This document shows positions 48,223 to 58,607 of a stretch of DNA of 64,000 nt, one piece after another. The position numbers were made by a program, and so were the translations under genes. This DNA is from Gigaspora margarita (taxonomy: Eukaryota; Glomeromycota; Glomeromycetes; Diversisporales; Gigasporaceae). A model generated the notes under the pieces. That model was given only the letters and a program-made list of their open reading frames with translations. It did no database searches and was not told where the DNA came from. The stretch is taken from contig WTPW01000315.1 of NCBI GenBank assembly GCA_009809945.1, positions 190,770-254,769 on the forward strand, in the 5' to 3' direction. How positions within the stretch are numbered: the first letter of the stretch is position 1; each line of letters begins with the position of its first letter.

Positions 48223-48530
48223 GGTTTACTTATTAGTTTTTAGGGTTAGTATTAGAGTTAGGATTAAAGTTAGAAGTAGAATTAGATATATTATTTTAAT
48301 TCTAAAAATAGAAAATATTGTATAAGGGTGCTGATATTTATTACATAATATCTATTTACTATAGGGGCTTACTCCCCACCCCCAGGTAAGATTTTATTTT
48401 AGACAATCAAATTTAACTAACTAACTAAGGTAAGATTTTTCTTGACCCCTCTACCCCTAAAATATTACCTAATAGATGTCAGCGCCCTAACCATGGTGGA
48501 AATAGCAATTCCCTAATTATATCAATAATA

Positions 48531-49437
48531 TCAGTCAACCGATTTGTCACACTATTTATGACTGAGTTTTTTGTTATATATAAATTTATAAAAAAAACAT
48601 ATAAAATTACTATAAGCTTTGATTTTTCATGATGTTTCTTCCCCTACATATTAACTTAAAATTAAATTTTTTGGAAATATAGAACAAGGGGAGAAGAAAA
48701 AATTGAGCTTAAAAATCAGATTAAAAATTTTACCATTTTTGCACAAACAAAATGTAACTTCGCCAAAAACAAATATTTACCAATTTTAAGATATGAAGCA
48801 TGTGTAAAAACATGCTTTGAACAACTTTACTTAGGCGACAGAAGTAGGTTACCTTGTAAGAAAAGTGGGTTATCTATGTACTAAAGTTAAAATTTATCAT
48901 TTTTCTTGATTGAACTTTTTTTCCTTGTAGATAACCTACTTTGGGCTCTTAAGCAAAGTTGTTCAGCATGTAATTTTACATTATATTTGAGGTTGAAACG
49001 CGCTTTTCAGACCTTTTACTAGTGAAAAATAGGGTTAAAGTTAGAAAAATGTTTTTTGGAAAAAAGTTTAATCAAGAAAAATGATAAATTTTAACTTTAG
49101 TACATAGATAACCCACTTTTCTTACAAGGTAACCTACTTCTGTCGCCTAAGTAAAGTTGTTCAGAGCATGTTTTTACATATGCTTCTTATCTTAAAATTG
49201 GTAAATATTTGTTTTTGGCGAAGTTACATTTTCATTTTGTGCAAAAACAACAAAATTTTAATCTGATTTTAAGCTCAATTTTTTCTTCTCCTCTTGTTCT
49301 ATATTCCTGAAAAATTTAATTTTAAGTTAATATGTAGAGGAAGAAACATTATGAAATCAAAGCTTATAGTAATTTTATATGTTTTTTTTATAAATTTTAT
49401 ATGTAAAAAATTTTCATGTGACATATCAGCTGACTGA
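48531..49437. mobile_element. Giant palindrome element, copy 1
   Basis: Ends TCAGTCAACCGATTTGTCAC and GTGACATATCAGCTGACTGA with flanking TA. Arms of more than 400 bp are inverted copies (TTTCTTCCCCTACATATTAA against TTAATATGTAGAGGAAGAAA; CTTTACTTAGGCGACAGAAG against CTTCTGTCGCCTAAGTAAAG). A transcript would fold into a long double-stranded RNA. No ORF. Confidence 0.85.
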
Positions 49438-49673
49438 TATACATATATAATAATGCTTATTTAATAACTACTTTAAATATTTGATTAGGGAAAAAGATTT
49501 AACAATAGGTAATATATCATAATTAACATTTATAAAAATATATTAATATTAAATTATTTGCTGTATAATTTTATAAATAATCAATAGGTACAAACAAGTG
49601 GATGCATAATTCAGAGATTAATATGACTTGAAAAAATATTAATAGAACATAAATATCAGATATTTTGATTACT

Positions 49674-50815
49674 TATGATGCATTCAAAAATATTACAAAG
49701 ATAGGTAAAAGTGGATTTGCAACTGTATATTATGCACGGGTGTGGCAACTTAGAGAAGTTGGTAAGTTGTCACCCCCAAGCAGCAGGTCTAGGGTTCAAA
49801 TCCCACTGGCGATGCTTTAAAATATAGACCTGTGTTATGGTAACCATTTCTTCTCTTAGGTCCTTTGGTACACCATCTTGAATGGGAGCCCCTGGGTGCA
49901 CAAAAATCCAAGGATCGGAAGATGGATACCCATTTGGAAGTCCTGAGTGAGGAAGTAGCAAAGATCTTTGATGGTGCTAACCATAATTGTAAGATCAGAA
50001 ACTGGAGCTAGAGAACTGGATAACAAGATCCTTAAGGAGGGGGTCCACCAACCTGGCTGCCAGAGTCACACTAGAGGAAAAGGACATGTGTTTTGGCAAT
50101 ATGCACCAAGGGGAGGAAGTTCATTTAGCACCTAAAGCTGGGCTGACAACCTGGGCTAACTGGTTTGGAAGTTTGGGGATACTGAGGAAGGACCAATAGG
50201 AAGGTTGTGGTGGTTATAGGGATTGGAGTGAACCTCGCAAGGGCAGAAGTAGGTAATGGTAGGGTTTAATGGTTAGTCCTGACTGCAAGTATATAGGTAA
50301 AGCTGTAGTGTAAGTTACCAAAGCATAGGTAATACCTGTGTGGGACAGGGACTGCTCTACCAAGTGTGCTGCGAGGATAAATTAGTCCTAAGGGGATTCC
50401 GCGCAGAATCCAGGACTGGCCTTGACTGACTTATGTATCGGAGGACTGTACTAGTGATACAAGTAGGATTGATAGGCAAAGCATGGACCAGAGGGTTTAA
50501 ATAGGTAACTCCCTAGTTGGGTTGCAGGTATGGCAATTAGTATAGAACCTTCGGGTGGACTACTTAAATTAGACAACCAAAAGTTGTACATGTGGCTAGT
50601 TGTACTCTCATCAATGTAACAAATGTTGGGTGCTCAAAGAGGCGCCCTTGATCCGTTTGCTTGAATAAACACCTTTACCCCATAGTGGTAACTTTGACAC
50701 AAAAAAAAAACTGTATATTATAAATCAAAATATAAAAAGAACATTGCTTAAATTACCTCATAAAACAAATAATTATCATAAAGAATTTGCAAGATGTAAT
50801 CTTTATGAAATATTA
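49674..50815 (+). pseudogene. Protein-kinase fragment split by a retroposon
   Basis: 49674-49733 reads YDAFKNITKIGKSGFATVYY, the glycine-rich loop of the tyrosine-kinase-like kinases expanded in glomeromycetes (compare IGEGGFGTVYSA at 54.8 kb). After the retroposon, 50722-50815 continues with KYKKNIA and, after a frame shift, LKLPHKTNNYHKEF, the region with the ATP-binding lysine. The rest of the kinase is missing. Confidence 0.7.
49734..50708 (+). mobile_element. Long tRNA-headed retroposon, copy 2 (complete)
   Basis: A 975-bp element starting GCACGGGTGTGGCAACTTAG with A-box-like AGAGAAGTTGGTAAG and B-box GGGTTCAAATCCCAC, ending in an A tail. 13-bp duplication AACTGTATATTAT at 49721-49733 and 50709-50721. 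Relatively GC-rich; homologous along its length to 20252-20675 plus 27828-28390. Confidence 0.85.
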
Positions 50816-51034
50816 TTATTAATAATATTATTTGTTATTTCATTTATATTAATAATTTGAAATATAATTCATTTTAATAATAAATTATAAGCATATTGTG
50901 TCGTAATACTGGCTGATACCAAATTCTCAGGCTGACCCAGCTGCCACCGAGCTGATCATATTGTTAAAAAATCTTTTAGTCAAACAAGAATGCAAAATCA
51001 GATTAAATTTTGATCTTCTCAATACAACACAATA

Positions 51035-52058
51035 ACAGTCAACCAATTTGTCACATATAAATTTATAAAAAAAACATATAAAATTACTATAAGCTTTGAT
51101 TTCATGATGTTTCTTCCCCTACATATTAACTTAAAATTAAATTTTTCGGGAATATAGAACAAGGGGAGAAGAAAAAATTGAGCTTAAAAATCGGATTAAA
51201 ATTTCACCGATTTTGCACAAAACGAAAATGTAAATTCGCCAAAAAACAAATATTTACAGATTTTAAGATGAGAAGCATATGTAAAAACATGCTCTGAACA
51301 ACTTTACTTAGGCGACGGAAGTAGGTTACCTTGTAAGAAAAGTGGGTTATCTATGTACTAAAGTTAAAATTTATCGTTTTTCTTGATTGAACTTTTTTTC
51401 CTTATTAGGTAACCTACTTTGGGCTCTTAAGCAAAGTTGTTCGGCATGTAATTTTACATCGCGTTTGAGTTTGAACCCGCTTTTCGGACCTTTTACTAAG
51501 TGAAAAATTTTGGGGTTAAAGTTAGAAAAAATTTTTTTTTCTAAAAAAATTTTTTCTAACTTTAACCCCATTTTTCACTTAGTAAAAGGTCCAAAAGCGC
51601 GTTTCAATCTTAATCTGATGTAAAATTACATGCCGAACAACTTTGCTTAAGAGCCCAAAGTAGGTTACCTAATAAGGAAAAAAGTTCAATCAAGAAAAAC
51701 GATAAATTTTAACTTTAGTACATAGATAACCCACTTTTCTTACAAGGTAACCTACTTCAGTCGCCTAAGTAAAGTTGTTCAGAGTATGTTTTTACATATG
51801 ATTCTCATCTTAAAATCGGTAAATATTTGTTTTGGCGAAGTTACATTTTCGTTTTGTGCAAAATCGGCGAAATTTTAATCCGATTTTTAAGCTCAATTTT
51901 TTCTTCTCCCCTTGTTCTATATACCCGAAAATTTTAATTTTAAGTTATTATGTAGGGGAAGAAACATCATGAAATCAAAGCTTATAGTAATTTTTTTATA
52001 TGTTTTTTTTATAAATTTTATATGTAAAAAATTTTCATGTGACATATCGGCTGACTGA
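51035..52058. mobile_element. Giant palindrome element, copy 2
   Basis: Same family as 48531-49437: ends ACAGTCAACCAATTTGTCAC and GTGACATATCGGCTGACTGA with TA flanks. Arms about 480 bp, centre near 51540 (AGAAAAAATTTTTTTTTTCT). The minus ORF 51371-51571 is palindrome sequence. Confidence 0.85.
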
Positions 52059-52699
52059 TAAATGTGCAATATTTCGATTACTAAAAATCACACCATGGAG
52101 ATTCTTGAGATAATGATAGTAGTTGATTAGTTAGTCGATATAACGATCAACACATCACACATACATATAATGTTGCAAATAGTAGGAAGAGTGCATGTGA
52201 TGCATATATAGAGGATCTACTAAATCTGTGAATAAGAAGTGGTTATAATAGGGCCCGATGGGTCCTCTTATGGCCGGTGGTCTACCGGGTTATTTTCTCA
52301 TATTTGGAAATAAAAGTGATAATTTATGACGGTGGTTTACTAAATTTTAATCAATAATAAGTGCTTTAATCAGCGAAAAGATAATGCAACCAGAACTCCT
52401 AATTGACTAGTTTAACTATAAAATCATATTTTATATTATTTATGATTTTAAAATTCTATATCCACTTAAGGTGTTTTGATATTCGAAATTTACTTAAGTT
52501 GATTCTAAATCCACTTATGTCGATCCTGAATCCACAAGATTTTGAATCCGCCTACAACATATATATTTTAGTGCAATTTGAATTGGATAAAGAGGTAAAT
52601 TTATTATTACATTTAATATTTGGTTACATAAAAATATGTGATAGTTATTATATGCATATTGATATTATAAAGAGTTAAAAAGTTAGAGGTATAAATTAG

Positions 52700-52860
52700 T
52701 AGGAGATATTTATATTAATGGGAAGTTTTAAGATACATCAAAATAAAGAACTTGGATTAAAATATTTAAAGTTAGTAGCATCACAATCCAATGACCCAAT
52801 TAGTAAAAAGGTAGTTATATTGATAGAAGAATTTTCAGTAAAAGGTTAAACCTTATATTA
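52700..52860 (+). pseudogene. Sel1-type repeat fragment
   Basis: The frame around 52718 reads FKIHQNKELGLKYLKLVASQ, which fits the helix pair of a Sel1-like repeat (K..A.KY.KLAA). It is isolated, without a start and with a stop soon after, so a fragment of a decayed Sel1 gene. Confidence 0.4.
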
Positions 52861-52883
52861 AAGGTTGATCTACAGAGTATCTA

Positions 52884-53069
52884 CAGTCGCAAAGTGCACA
52901 CTCCTAAGTGCAGACTATATGAAAACCACTCTAAATGCACACCTCTGTTTGGTCCTAGATCATATAATAATTATAAATTTTAACCCTCTCTAAATGCACA
53001 CCCTTTTTAAGTGCACTTATTACTTTTTTTACTATGGTCCCAAGAGAGTGCACTTAGGGGGTGCGACTG
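52884..53069. mobile_element. MITE with CAGTCGC ends and GTGCAC repeats
   Basis: CAGTCGCAAAGTGCACACTC at the left pairs with GAGTGCACTTAGGGGGTGCGACTG-type sequence at the right (GGGGGTGCGACTG ends at 53069). Flanking TA at 52882-52883 and 53070-53071. AAATGCACACC words repeat inside. Confidence 0.75.
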
Positions 53070-53071
53070 TA

Positions 53072-53621
53072 TATTGAAAATAGGTTTAAATTTTATATAT
53101 AAAGTTTTAACGACTTAAATTATAAAATATTGAATAAAAATAAAATAATAAACCGATATGCTCATTAATTAGTATAATATTTAGTTCTTATTTTTTTTTT
53201 TTTTTTTATAAAAACTAATCGAGAAATGCTTATATAATATTATAACCTTGTAAAATACGAATTGAATTGAGATTAAAATTTATCTCTACAAATAATATTG
53301 TTAATGCTAGTTAAAAATACATATTAATAAATAATAAATATTATAAATAAATTATTATATTCACCAGTCATTAATTGTTTAAAAATTAAAATCGGATACG
53401 CTTTTTATAAATCTAAACAATATGAAAAAGTATGATTTATTAAGTTTTAGAATAAGTTTTATATATGTAATATTACCATCTAAAAGAAAAGGGCTAATTT
53501 TTTGGCTTCCTAAAAAGTTCAATTAGTTAATCAGTATAAAAAATAACAATTTAGTAATTTTTTTATAAATACCTATAGCAATGGTAATTTGGTTTGTATT
53601 TATAATTTTGCTACTATACAT
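53072..53621. other. 3' flank of the kinase gene, AT-rich
   Basis: No ORF. Lies downstream of the minus-strand stop codon; a T run at about 53192-53208 is present. Confidence 0.5.
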
Positions 53622-55008
53622 TTAATCTGGATGCTTAGGATGAGGAATTTGTAATTCTTTGATTATCTCATCAGCTTTTAAAAACTCTTTTTTAATATAA
53701 AGTGCTTCATCTTTATCACATCCTAATGTTGCAAAATCTCTCAAAATATTTTGCCACTGAGTAAGCTCTAAACATATATCTTTAGCAGTGGGTCGTTTAT
53801 ATGGATCTAAATTCATACATTGTTGAGCCAACTTAATATAACAATCAGGGGTTCCCGAAGCAAAAACAGGCTGCTCTCCTTCATAAATCTTAACAGCAAG
53901 TTTAAAATCAAATTCATATCCATCAAATGGCCTTATTCCAGTTGACATTTCTGCCATAATAACGCCAAAACTAAATATATCAGCTGGTGACGTATATTTC
54001 TTTTCTGAATAAACTTCTGGAGCGACATAAGGCATTACTCCATAAATACAAACTTCTGGAATATTGTTATTTTTCATTCTAGATAATCCAAGATCTGCAA
54101 TATAGGATCTAATTTTTCTAATAAATTGATTTTGTAAGATATTTCCAGGATGAAGATCATTATGAGTATATCCTGCTCTATGAATTCGAGCCAAGTCATA
54201 TGATACACATATAAGTTGTTGTAACTTGCTTTCCCATTTAAGACTATTAAAGTTTGATCTTAAATATTTATGAAGGTTTCCTTTGTTGGCATACTGAAGT
54301 ACCATCAAATATTCATTTTCTTCGTTCTGAGTTAGCCCATATACCTCAAGTGAACTACCCTCAAGTCTACATCGCATATGATTTTTAAACTTTTGAAATG
54401 AATATATTATATCAATAATTTATATGAGAATAGATAGATTTGAGTACCCTATATTACCGAATAAAAGTAAAAAAAAAAATGTAGCAAAAAGAAATGAAAA
54501 TTTGTTTCGGCCAAAAGTGATTAAATTCAGGTCCACTTTTATTAGTAAAACATAATAACCTCTGCCAAATTTTCTGCTCCAAATCGGGATTATTGCTTAT
54601 AATCGGTAATATAAGGTAATAAATTTTAGACTTACTTCTCTTAAAAAATCTGAAGGATTAGTCGGAAAACCTGGTAAAGTCTTGAGTGCAACTAAACATC
54701 CTTTTTTACGGAATCGTTCATACTTTTCATAATTAGTTGTTCTTACACCCTTTGGTCATGTTGCCGAGTATACCGTGCCAAATCCTCCTTCACCAATCTT
54801 TTCTACATTATTTAATTCATTATATGGGATCCATTCGATCACTTCACAATATTTGATCGCTTTACGTTGAAAATATTTAATACAATTTTCAATATCCTTA
54901 TTTTCAAATTTCCATCCTTCGGCTTCTTTATTAGGGTCACATGTTTGACACCAAGCTGGAAAAGTGTTAAATTGCTCACATTTTGCACAATTGGCATAAA
55001 TAAAATAC
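53622..55008 (-). CDS. Protein kinase region (two large exons)
   Basis: Exon 54636-55008 encodes two Cys pairs (ANCAKC, WCQTC), a helical segment, the P-loop IGEGGFGTVYSA and the VALK lysine. Exon 53622-54389 (256 codons with stop) follows a 246-nt intron and carries the catalytic loop HNDLHPGNIL, a DLG in place of DFG (IADLGLSR), APE (YVAPEV) and the GVIMAEMSTG helix, ending at LQIPHPKHPD. The HND..N signature is typical of glomeromycete tyrosine-kinase-like families. Catalytic Lys, Asp and Asn are all present. One defect: TGA at 54756-54758 where relatives have Trp (SATWPKG expected). Confidence 0.85.
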
Positions 55009-55081
55009 CTTTAATAATTACCATATAAATATTGATAATTCAATATGTTCTAAATTTACAATATGATAGTAAATTACTCAC

Positions 55082-56099
55082 CGTCTTGTTATTAATAAAT
55101 ATAGTCAATTAGAACAGTATTAATTACTATTTTTGAAAAATTAATAAAAAATGGTCTGAATACCTACGCGCTTATAATTTAATATTTATGCAATAGATCA
55201 GGCATTATGAACTCTTCAAAATAAATGATTTTTTTTATAAACGAAAAACAAGTACTCACAAACTGATAATCATTTAGAACGTTATCGTTATTATTAAGTT
55301 ATATATTTTATGATTTAAAAATACTTACGAACTTATAATTTTACGCATGAAAACGGTTAGTGTAGTGTTATCAATGATAAAAACACCTTATACAGTGCAG
55401 GACATTTTAAAGACAGAAATTATGGACCTTATTATATTTTGGGATTAAAATAAATTTTTAGATTATATTTTGGGATTAAAATAAATTTTTAGATTATATT
55501 TGGGATTAAAATAAATTTTTGGGTAAAATTTTAGTCTTAAGACTAATTAATAATGTTATGCATAGTAATAGGAGCCAGAGTTAACTTCGAACATTCAAAC
55601 TAAATGTTAACTTGCATCTCATAGAGTTCAACATATTCCAAACTATGGAATTCTAATGCACCGCATTGTTTAAGAAGTTTGGCTATCATTAGTAGTCCTG
55701 CACCGTACTATGTAGAAAAACAATAGAAAATACCTACTCTCTGTAATTTCAATGTAGGAAATTTATTCAAGTGATAGTAAATTCCTTGGTACGAGGTTTA
55801 AAACAATCTAAAAAAATCTGTAAACTCACCTTCTGATAATTATACGATAAGAATATAATAATTAGTATATTATTGATCACATAAATTTTAAATAGACTAA
55901 ATACTTACTTTCTGGTGTATAATAGATTGCAATATTTTTAACGGTGTATAAATTATCTTTGCACGAAAATTTGAAACCAAACAAAATGATTATATGACGT
56001 TTTTAAACACGAAATTACTCACACTCTAATTTACACAAATGAATCAATTTTATTTGATAGATTTTGACACAATAATTTTAATAGATGAATACTTACTTC
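55082..56099 (-). other. Cluster of nine 3-nt micro-exons
   Basis: Nine units AG|NNN|GTRRGT on the minus strand. In transcription order the triplets are GAA 56099-56097, AGT 56025-56023, AAA 55911-55909, AAG 55832-55830, AGA 55740-55738, TTC 55331-55329, TTT 55262-55260, CGC 55170-55168, ACG 55084-55082. Donors are only GTGAGT, GTAAGT or GTAGGT; acceptors are ATCAG, TTACAG, ACCAG, TATAAG, ATTAG, GCTAG or ACAAG. Introns between them are 66-111 nt, except one of 406 nt that contains a 313-bp MITE. The upstream exon ends GAA-TT and the kinase exon starts G-TAT, so all triplets together add LKVKRDSFAR in frame. Confidence 0.8.
55393..55705. mobile_element. MITE with CAGTGCAGGAC ends inside an intron
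   Basis: CAGTGCAGGAC at the left, GTCCTGCACCG at the right, flanked by TA (55391-55392, 55706-55707). Its interior carries three tandem copies of a 31-bp unit with TTTTGGGATTAAAATAAATT (55432-55523). It enlarges the intron between micro-exons AGA and TTC; without it that intron would be about 91 nt. Confidence 0.75.
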
Positions 56100-56247
56100 C
56101 TAGCAAATTTAAAGTGTGTAGTCGAGCAGGATAATATTTATTTATTAATAAGCCATTTTAATGTGAAAATATAAAAATAAATCAAATGACACATTTAATA
56201 GAGCATACATAACAAACCCAATAATCAAAAATAAAGCGAAAACTCAC

Positions 56248-57982
56248 AATTCTTGTTCTAAGCGGTTTAAATCTAAAAATTCCGGAAATTTCAGGATTTT
56301 TAATAAGTCGTCTTCTCGTGGTTTTTTTTGTCTACTTTTGCTTAATTCTTAATCATCTTTTAACATTATTAAGTGTGAACAGTGCAGGGTAAAGAAGTGT
56401 AGCTGAATATACTCTCGTTCCGGCAAAAGTTGTATGAGCTTTTCTAGATTAAGTTCCTCTAGATTACATTCTTTCTGTTTGGACACTTTTGGGATAGACA
56501 GCTCTTGTTGACCTGCTTTTAAGACCGATTTTATCTTCTCCTACATGCCATTTTCTAAGCTTTGTAATTTCTTTTGTACTTCATCTATCTCCTCTTGCTT
56601 CTTCCGTTTCCAAATTTCCTTTAATTGTGCACCAGAAAGTTCCGCAAGTCCCTCCTGTTCCATTAACATTTCCTCTAATTGTATTCTAAGCCCTAAGACC
56701 CGTAAATCTTGTTCTTCTGATTTCAATTTACGCTCCCTGATAACTTCTTTTACTTCATTTCGAATTTTTAATGCACACATATCATTATTTTCAAATTTTT
56801 AATAAGCTATATAAATCTACGAGTGATTCTTTATATTTCCCCATCATTTGATAAGTTTTTCCTCGATAGTTCAGCGCAAATGTATTTGTTGTTTCGATTT
56901 TTAACAAATTTGTTAAATATACAAGTGCATCTTCGTATCTACCCATAATGAAATTAATTTTGCCTTGGTATTCTAGCAGATGTACATTATTTGGATCAAA
57001 AATTGAATCCAATAAATTATACTGCTGTTGATTTATCGCTTTATTATTAGGGAAATCAAGAGTCTCGAGCCACTTTTTTCTCAATAACTCATTAGCAATA
57101 TCATCATCAGTTATTGCTATTCATATAAATAGGAAACAATAATTAAAGAACTTGAAAACTAAATAAACCACTTAAGATTATATAAATTTACCTGTATATT
57201 TGAATTTTTTTCGAGAAAAAATCACTTCTACCGAACAGTTTTGCGATTGTAGCCCAACACATGGATATATAACATCTTCCAAATCCCGGAATGCAATTCC
57301 TGGAAAATTTTCAAAATATTAAACCTACCCGCTAATAATGACTATGCATTTAATTATAACTTATTTACCTAGGTTCACACCGTTTTTAGTATAGAATACC
57401 GTCTTACGTTTGAAGTTTAGACAGCACCCGATAGTATCATCTTTAGTAAATGACGGTCCATACGAATTGCTTTTTCCTGAATCATAATAGAAATTTCCAT
57501 CATTATGATAACCCCAGGATTCATTGTCCCATCCTATAAAATAGCACAAGTATTTAATAAATATACATACATTATATATTGATGAAATAAAAGTTTGGAA
57601 TTACCAGGTATATATTCGTATCAACTGTCTTAGTGCAAAATCCGATTCCAATCAACCTTTCAAAATGACATTAAATTTATATAATGTTTTCATTACAAAA
57701 TAAAAAAGATTATTTCATACCCATTTGTTCCTTTGTTAATGCGAATTTCGAAATAAAATATTCCACATTTTGGATAAATCGGATAATTCATTCGTATCGT
57801 AGTTGGACCTGACTTTAATTCGAATCGTATTACACAAGTTCAGTATGCCTTATCATTTTGTAGATCTCATGAAATTATATGAAGCATAATACCTCTCCTG
57901 TACATTCTAATATTAATCCATCAGAATCTACGTTTAAAACGTCGGATATATCATTAATATTCCACGCATTTGGCAAATTCAT
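56248..57982 (-). CDS. SPRY and TPR part of the same gene
   Basis: ATG at 57982-57980 (MNLPNAWNINDISDVLNVDS). Exons 2-5 encode a SPRY domain: YPIYPKCGIFYFEIRINKGT, GLIGIGFC, GWDNESWGYHNDGN, YGPSFTKDDTIGCCLNF, VFYTKNGVNLG and GIAFRDLEDVIYPCVGLQ. Exon 6 (57116-56248) encodes TPR units (EYQGKINFIMGRYEDALVYL, NYRGKTYQMMGKYKESLVDL), then, after a one-base frameshift at about 56791, a coiled coil (LRIQLEEMLMEQEGLAEL), and runs through two stops to DLNRLEQE at the donor 56247. SPRY and TPR are protein-interaction modules. Confidence 0.8.
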
Positions 57983-58012
57983 ATTAATTTTCGGTTAAAC
58001 AGAATTATTAGG

Positions 58013-58071
<59 letters not shown>

Positions 58072-58607
58072 TGTAAAAATTAATAATCTCAAAAATTCTA
58101 ATAATAGCGATAGCGGGTAAAAATTCTAATTAATTGACTACTTACAGTAAAATCAACCGTATTTTATTTTGATAAACATTTTTTATCCTAAAAACTATTT
58201 AGACAAAGTGTTACAAACAAACATTTGCCTAAATAAGGGGTCGTCTAAAGCCTTGTACCTTCACATATTGATTTACATACTGCATAAATTGTATTCTTGA
58301 TATCTATATAACCTGCTAACCCTAAATGCATCAAAAATGAACCCTAACGAGGTACAAGGCTTTAGCCATCCCCCTAAATAATACCAAAAGCTTGCTTGTA
58401 TTCTTGTACCATATTAATTCAATACGTATTTTCATGAGAACTTAATTGTTATCTTAGTTGCGTAGCATTAGTCAAATTTTCGTTTATTGCAATATTTATA
58501 TATATACTATTATATATTATTGATTATTGCTAAGTCTTATTATTGCACCTAATATTTAAAGATATCACTCATAGTACCTATTATTTTTTCGTCATACAAG
58601 TTTAACG
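57983..58607. other. Divergent intergenic region
   Basis: Separates the minus-strand SPRY-TPR-kinase gene from the plus-strand cullin gene and must contain both promoters. It holds a T run of about 50 (58016-58068) and a MITE at 58236-58376. Confidence 0.6.
58236..58376. mobile_element. MITE of the GGGGTCATCTAAAGC family, short copy
   Basis: AGGGGTCGTCTAAAGCCTTG at the left pairs with CAAGGCTTTAGCCATCCCCC at the right; GTACCTT/AGGTAC extend the arms. Related to 5848-6136. Confidence 0.7.

Larger units (their letters stand above)
46848..48320. mobile_element. Large palindromic element with nested insertions in each arm
   Basis: The left arm (GATTTTCTATTTTTAGAATT at 46855) matches the inverted right arm at 48295-48316; inner arms (CAAAGAAGAGAATATAAGGA and TCCTTATATTCTCTTCTTTG) also pair. 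The centre holds two direct copies of a 140-bp block (47469-47610, 47655-47790; TTACTTAAGAGCCCAAAGTC). The left arm is split by 46890-47244, the right arm by 47944-48222. Confidence 0.75.
53622..57982 (-). pseudogene. SPRY-TPR-kinase gene with nine 3-nt micro-exons
   Basis: A single gene model with exons 57893-57982, 57721-57848, 57605-57656, 57369-57533, 57192-57299, 56248-57116, nine 3-nt exons (56097-55082), 54636-55008 and 53622-54389. All introns are GT-AG. Phases agree across all junctions except exon 3/4. About 860 codons: SPRY, TPR, coiled coil, short zinc-ribbon-like CX2C pairs, kinase. Defects: in-frame TGA at 57840-57842, a frame break between exons 3 and 4, one extra T near 56791, TAG at 56541-56543, TAA at 56349-56351, TGA at 54756-54758. 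Four stops could arise by single C>T or G>A change from Gln or Trp codons. Probably a pseudogene in this copy, or a gene with assembly errors. Domain fusion is inferred from frame continuity. Confidence 0.7.

Noticed and set aside
54756-57842. TGA codons at Trp positions suggesting TGA read as Trp
   Set aside because: TAG and TAA stops occur in the same gene, and TGA replaces Arg in the Gypsy RT, so point decay explains the data better than a changed code. The proteins of the intact ORFs end normally at TAA, TAG or TGA.
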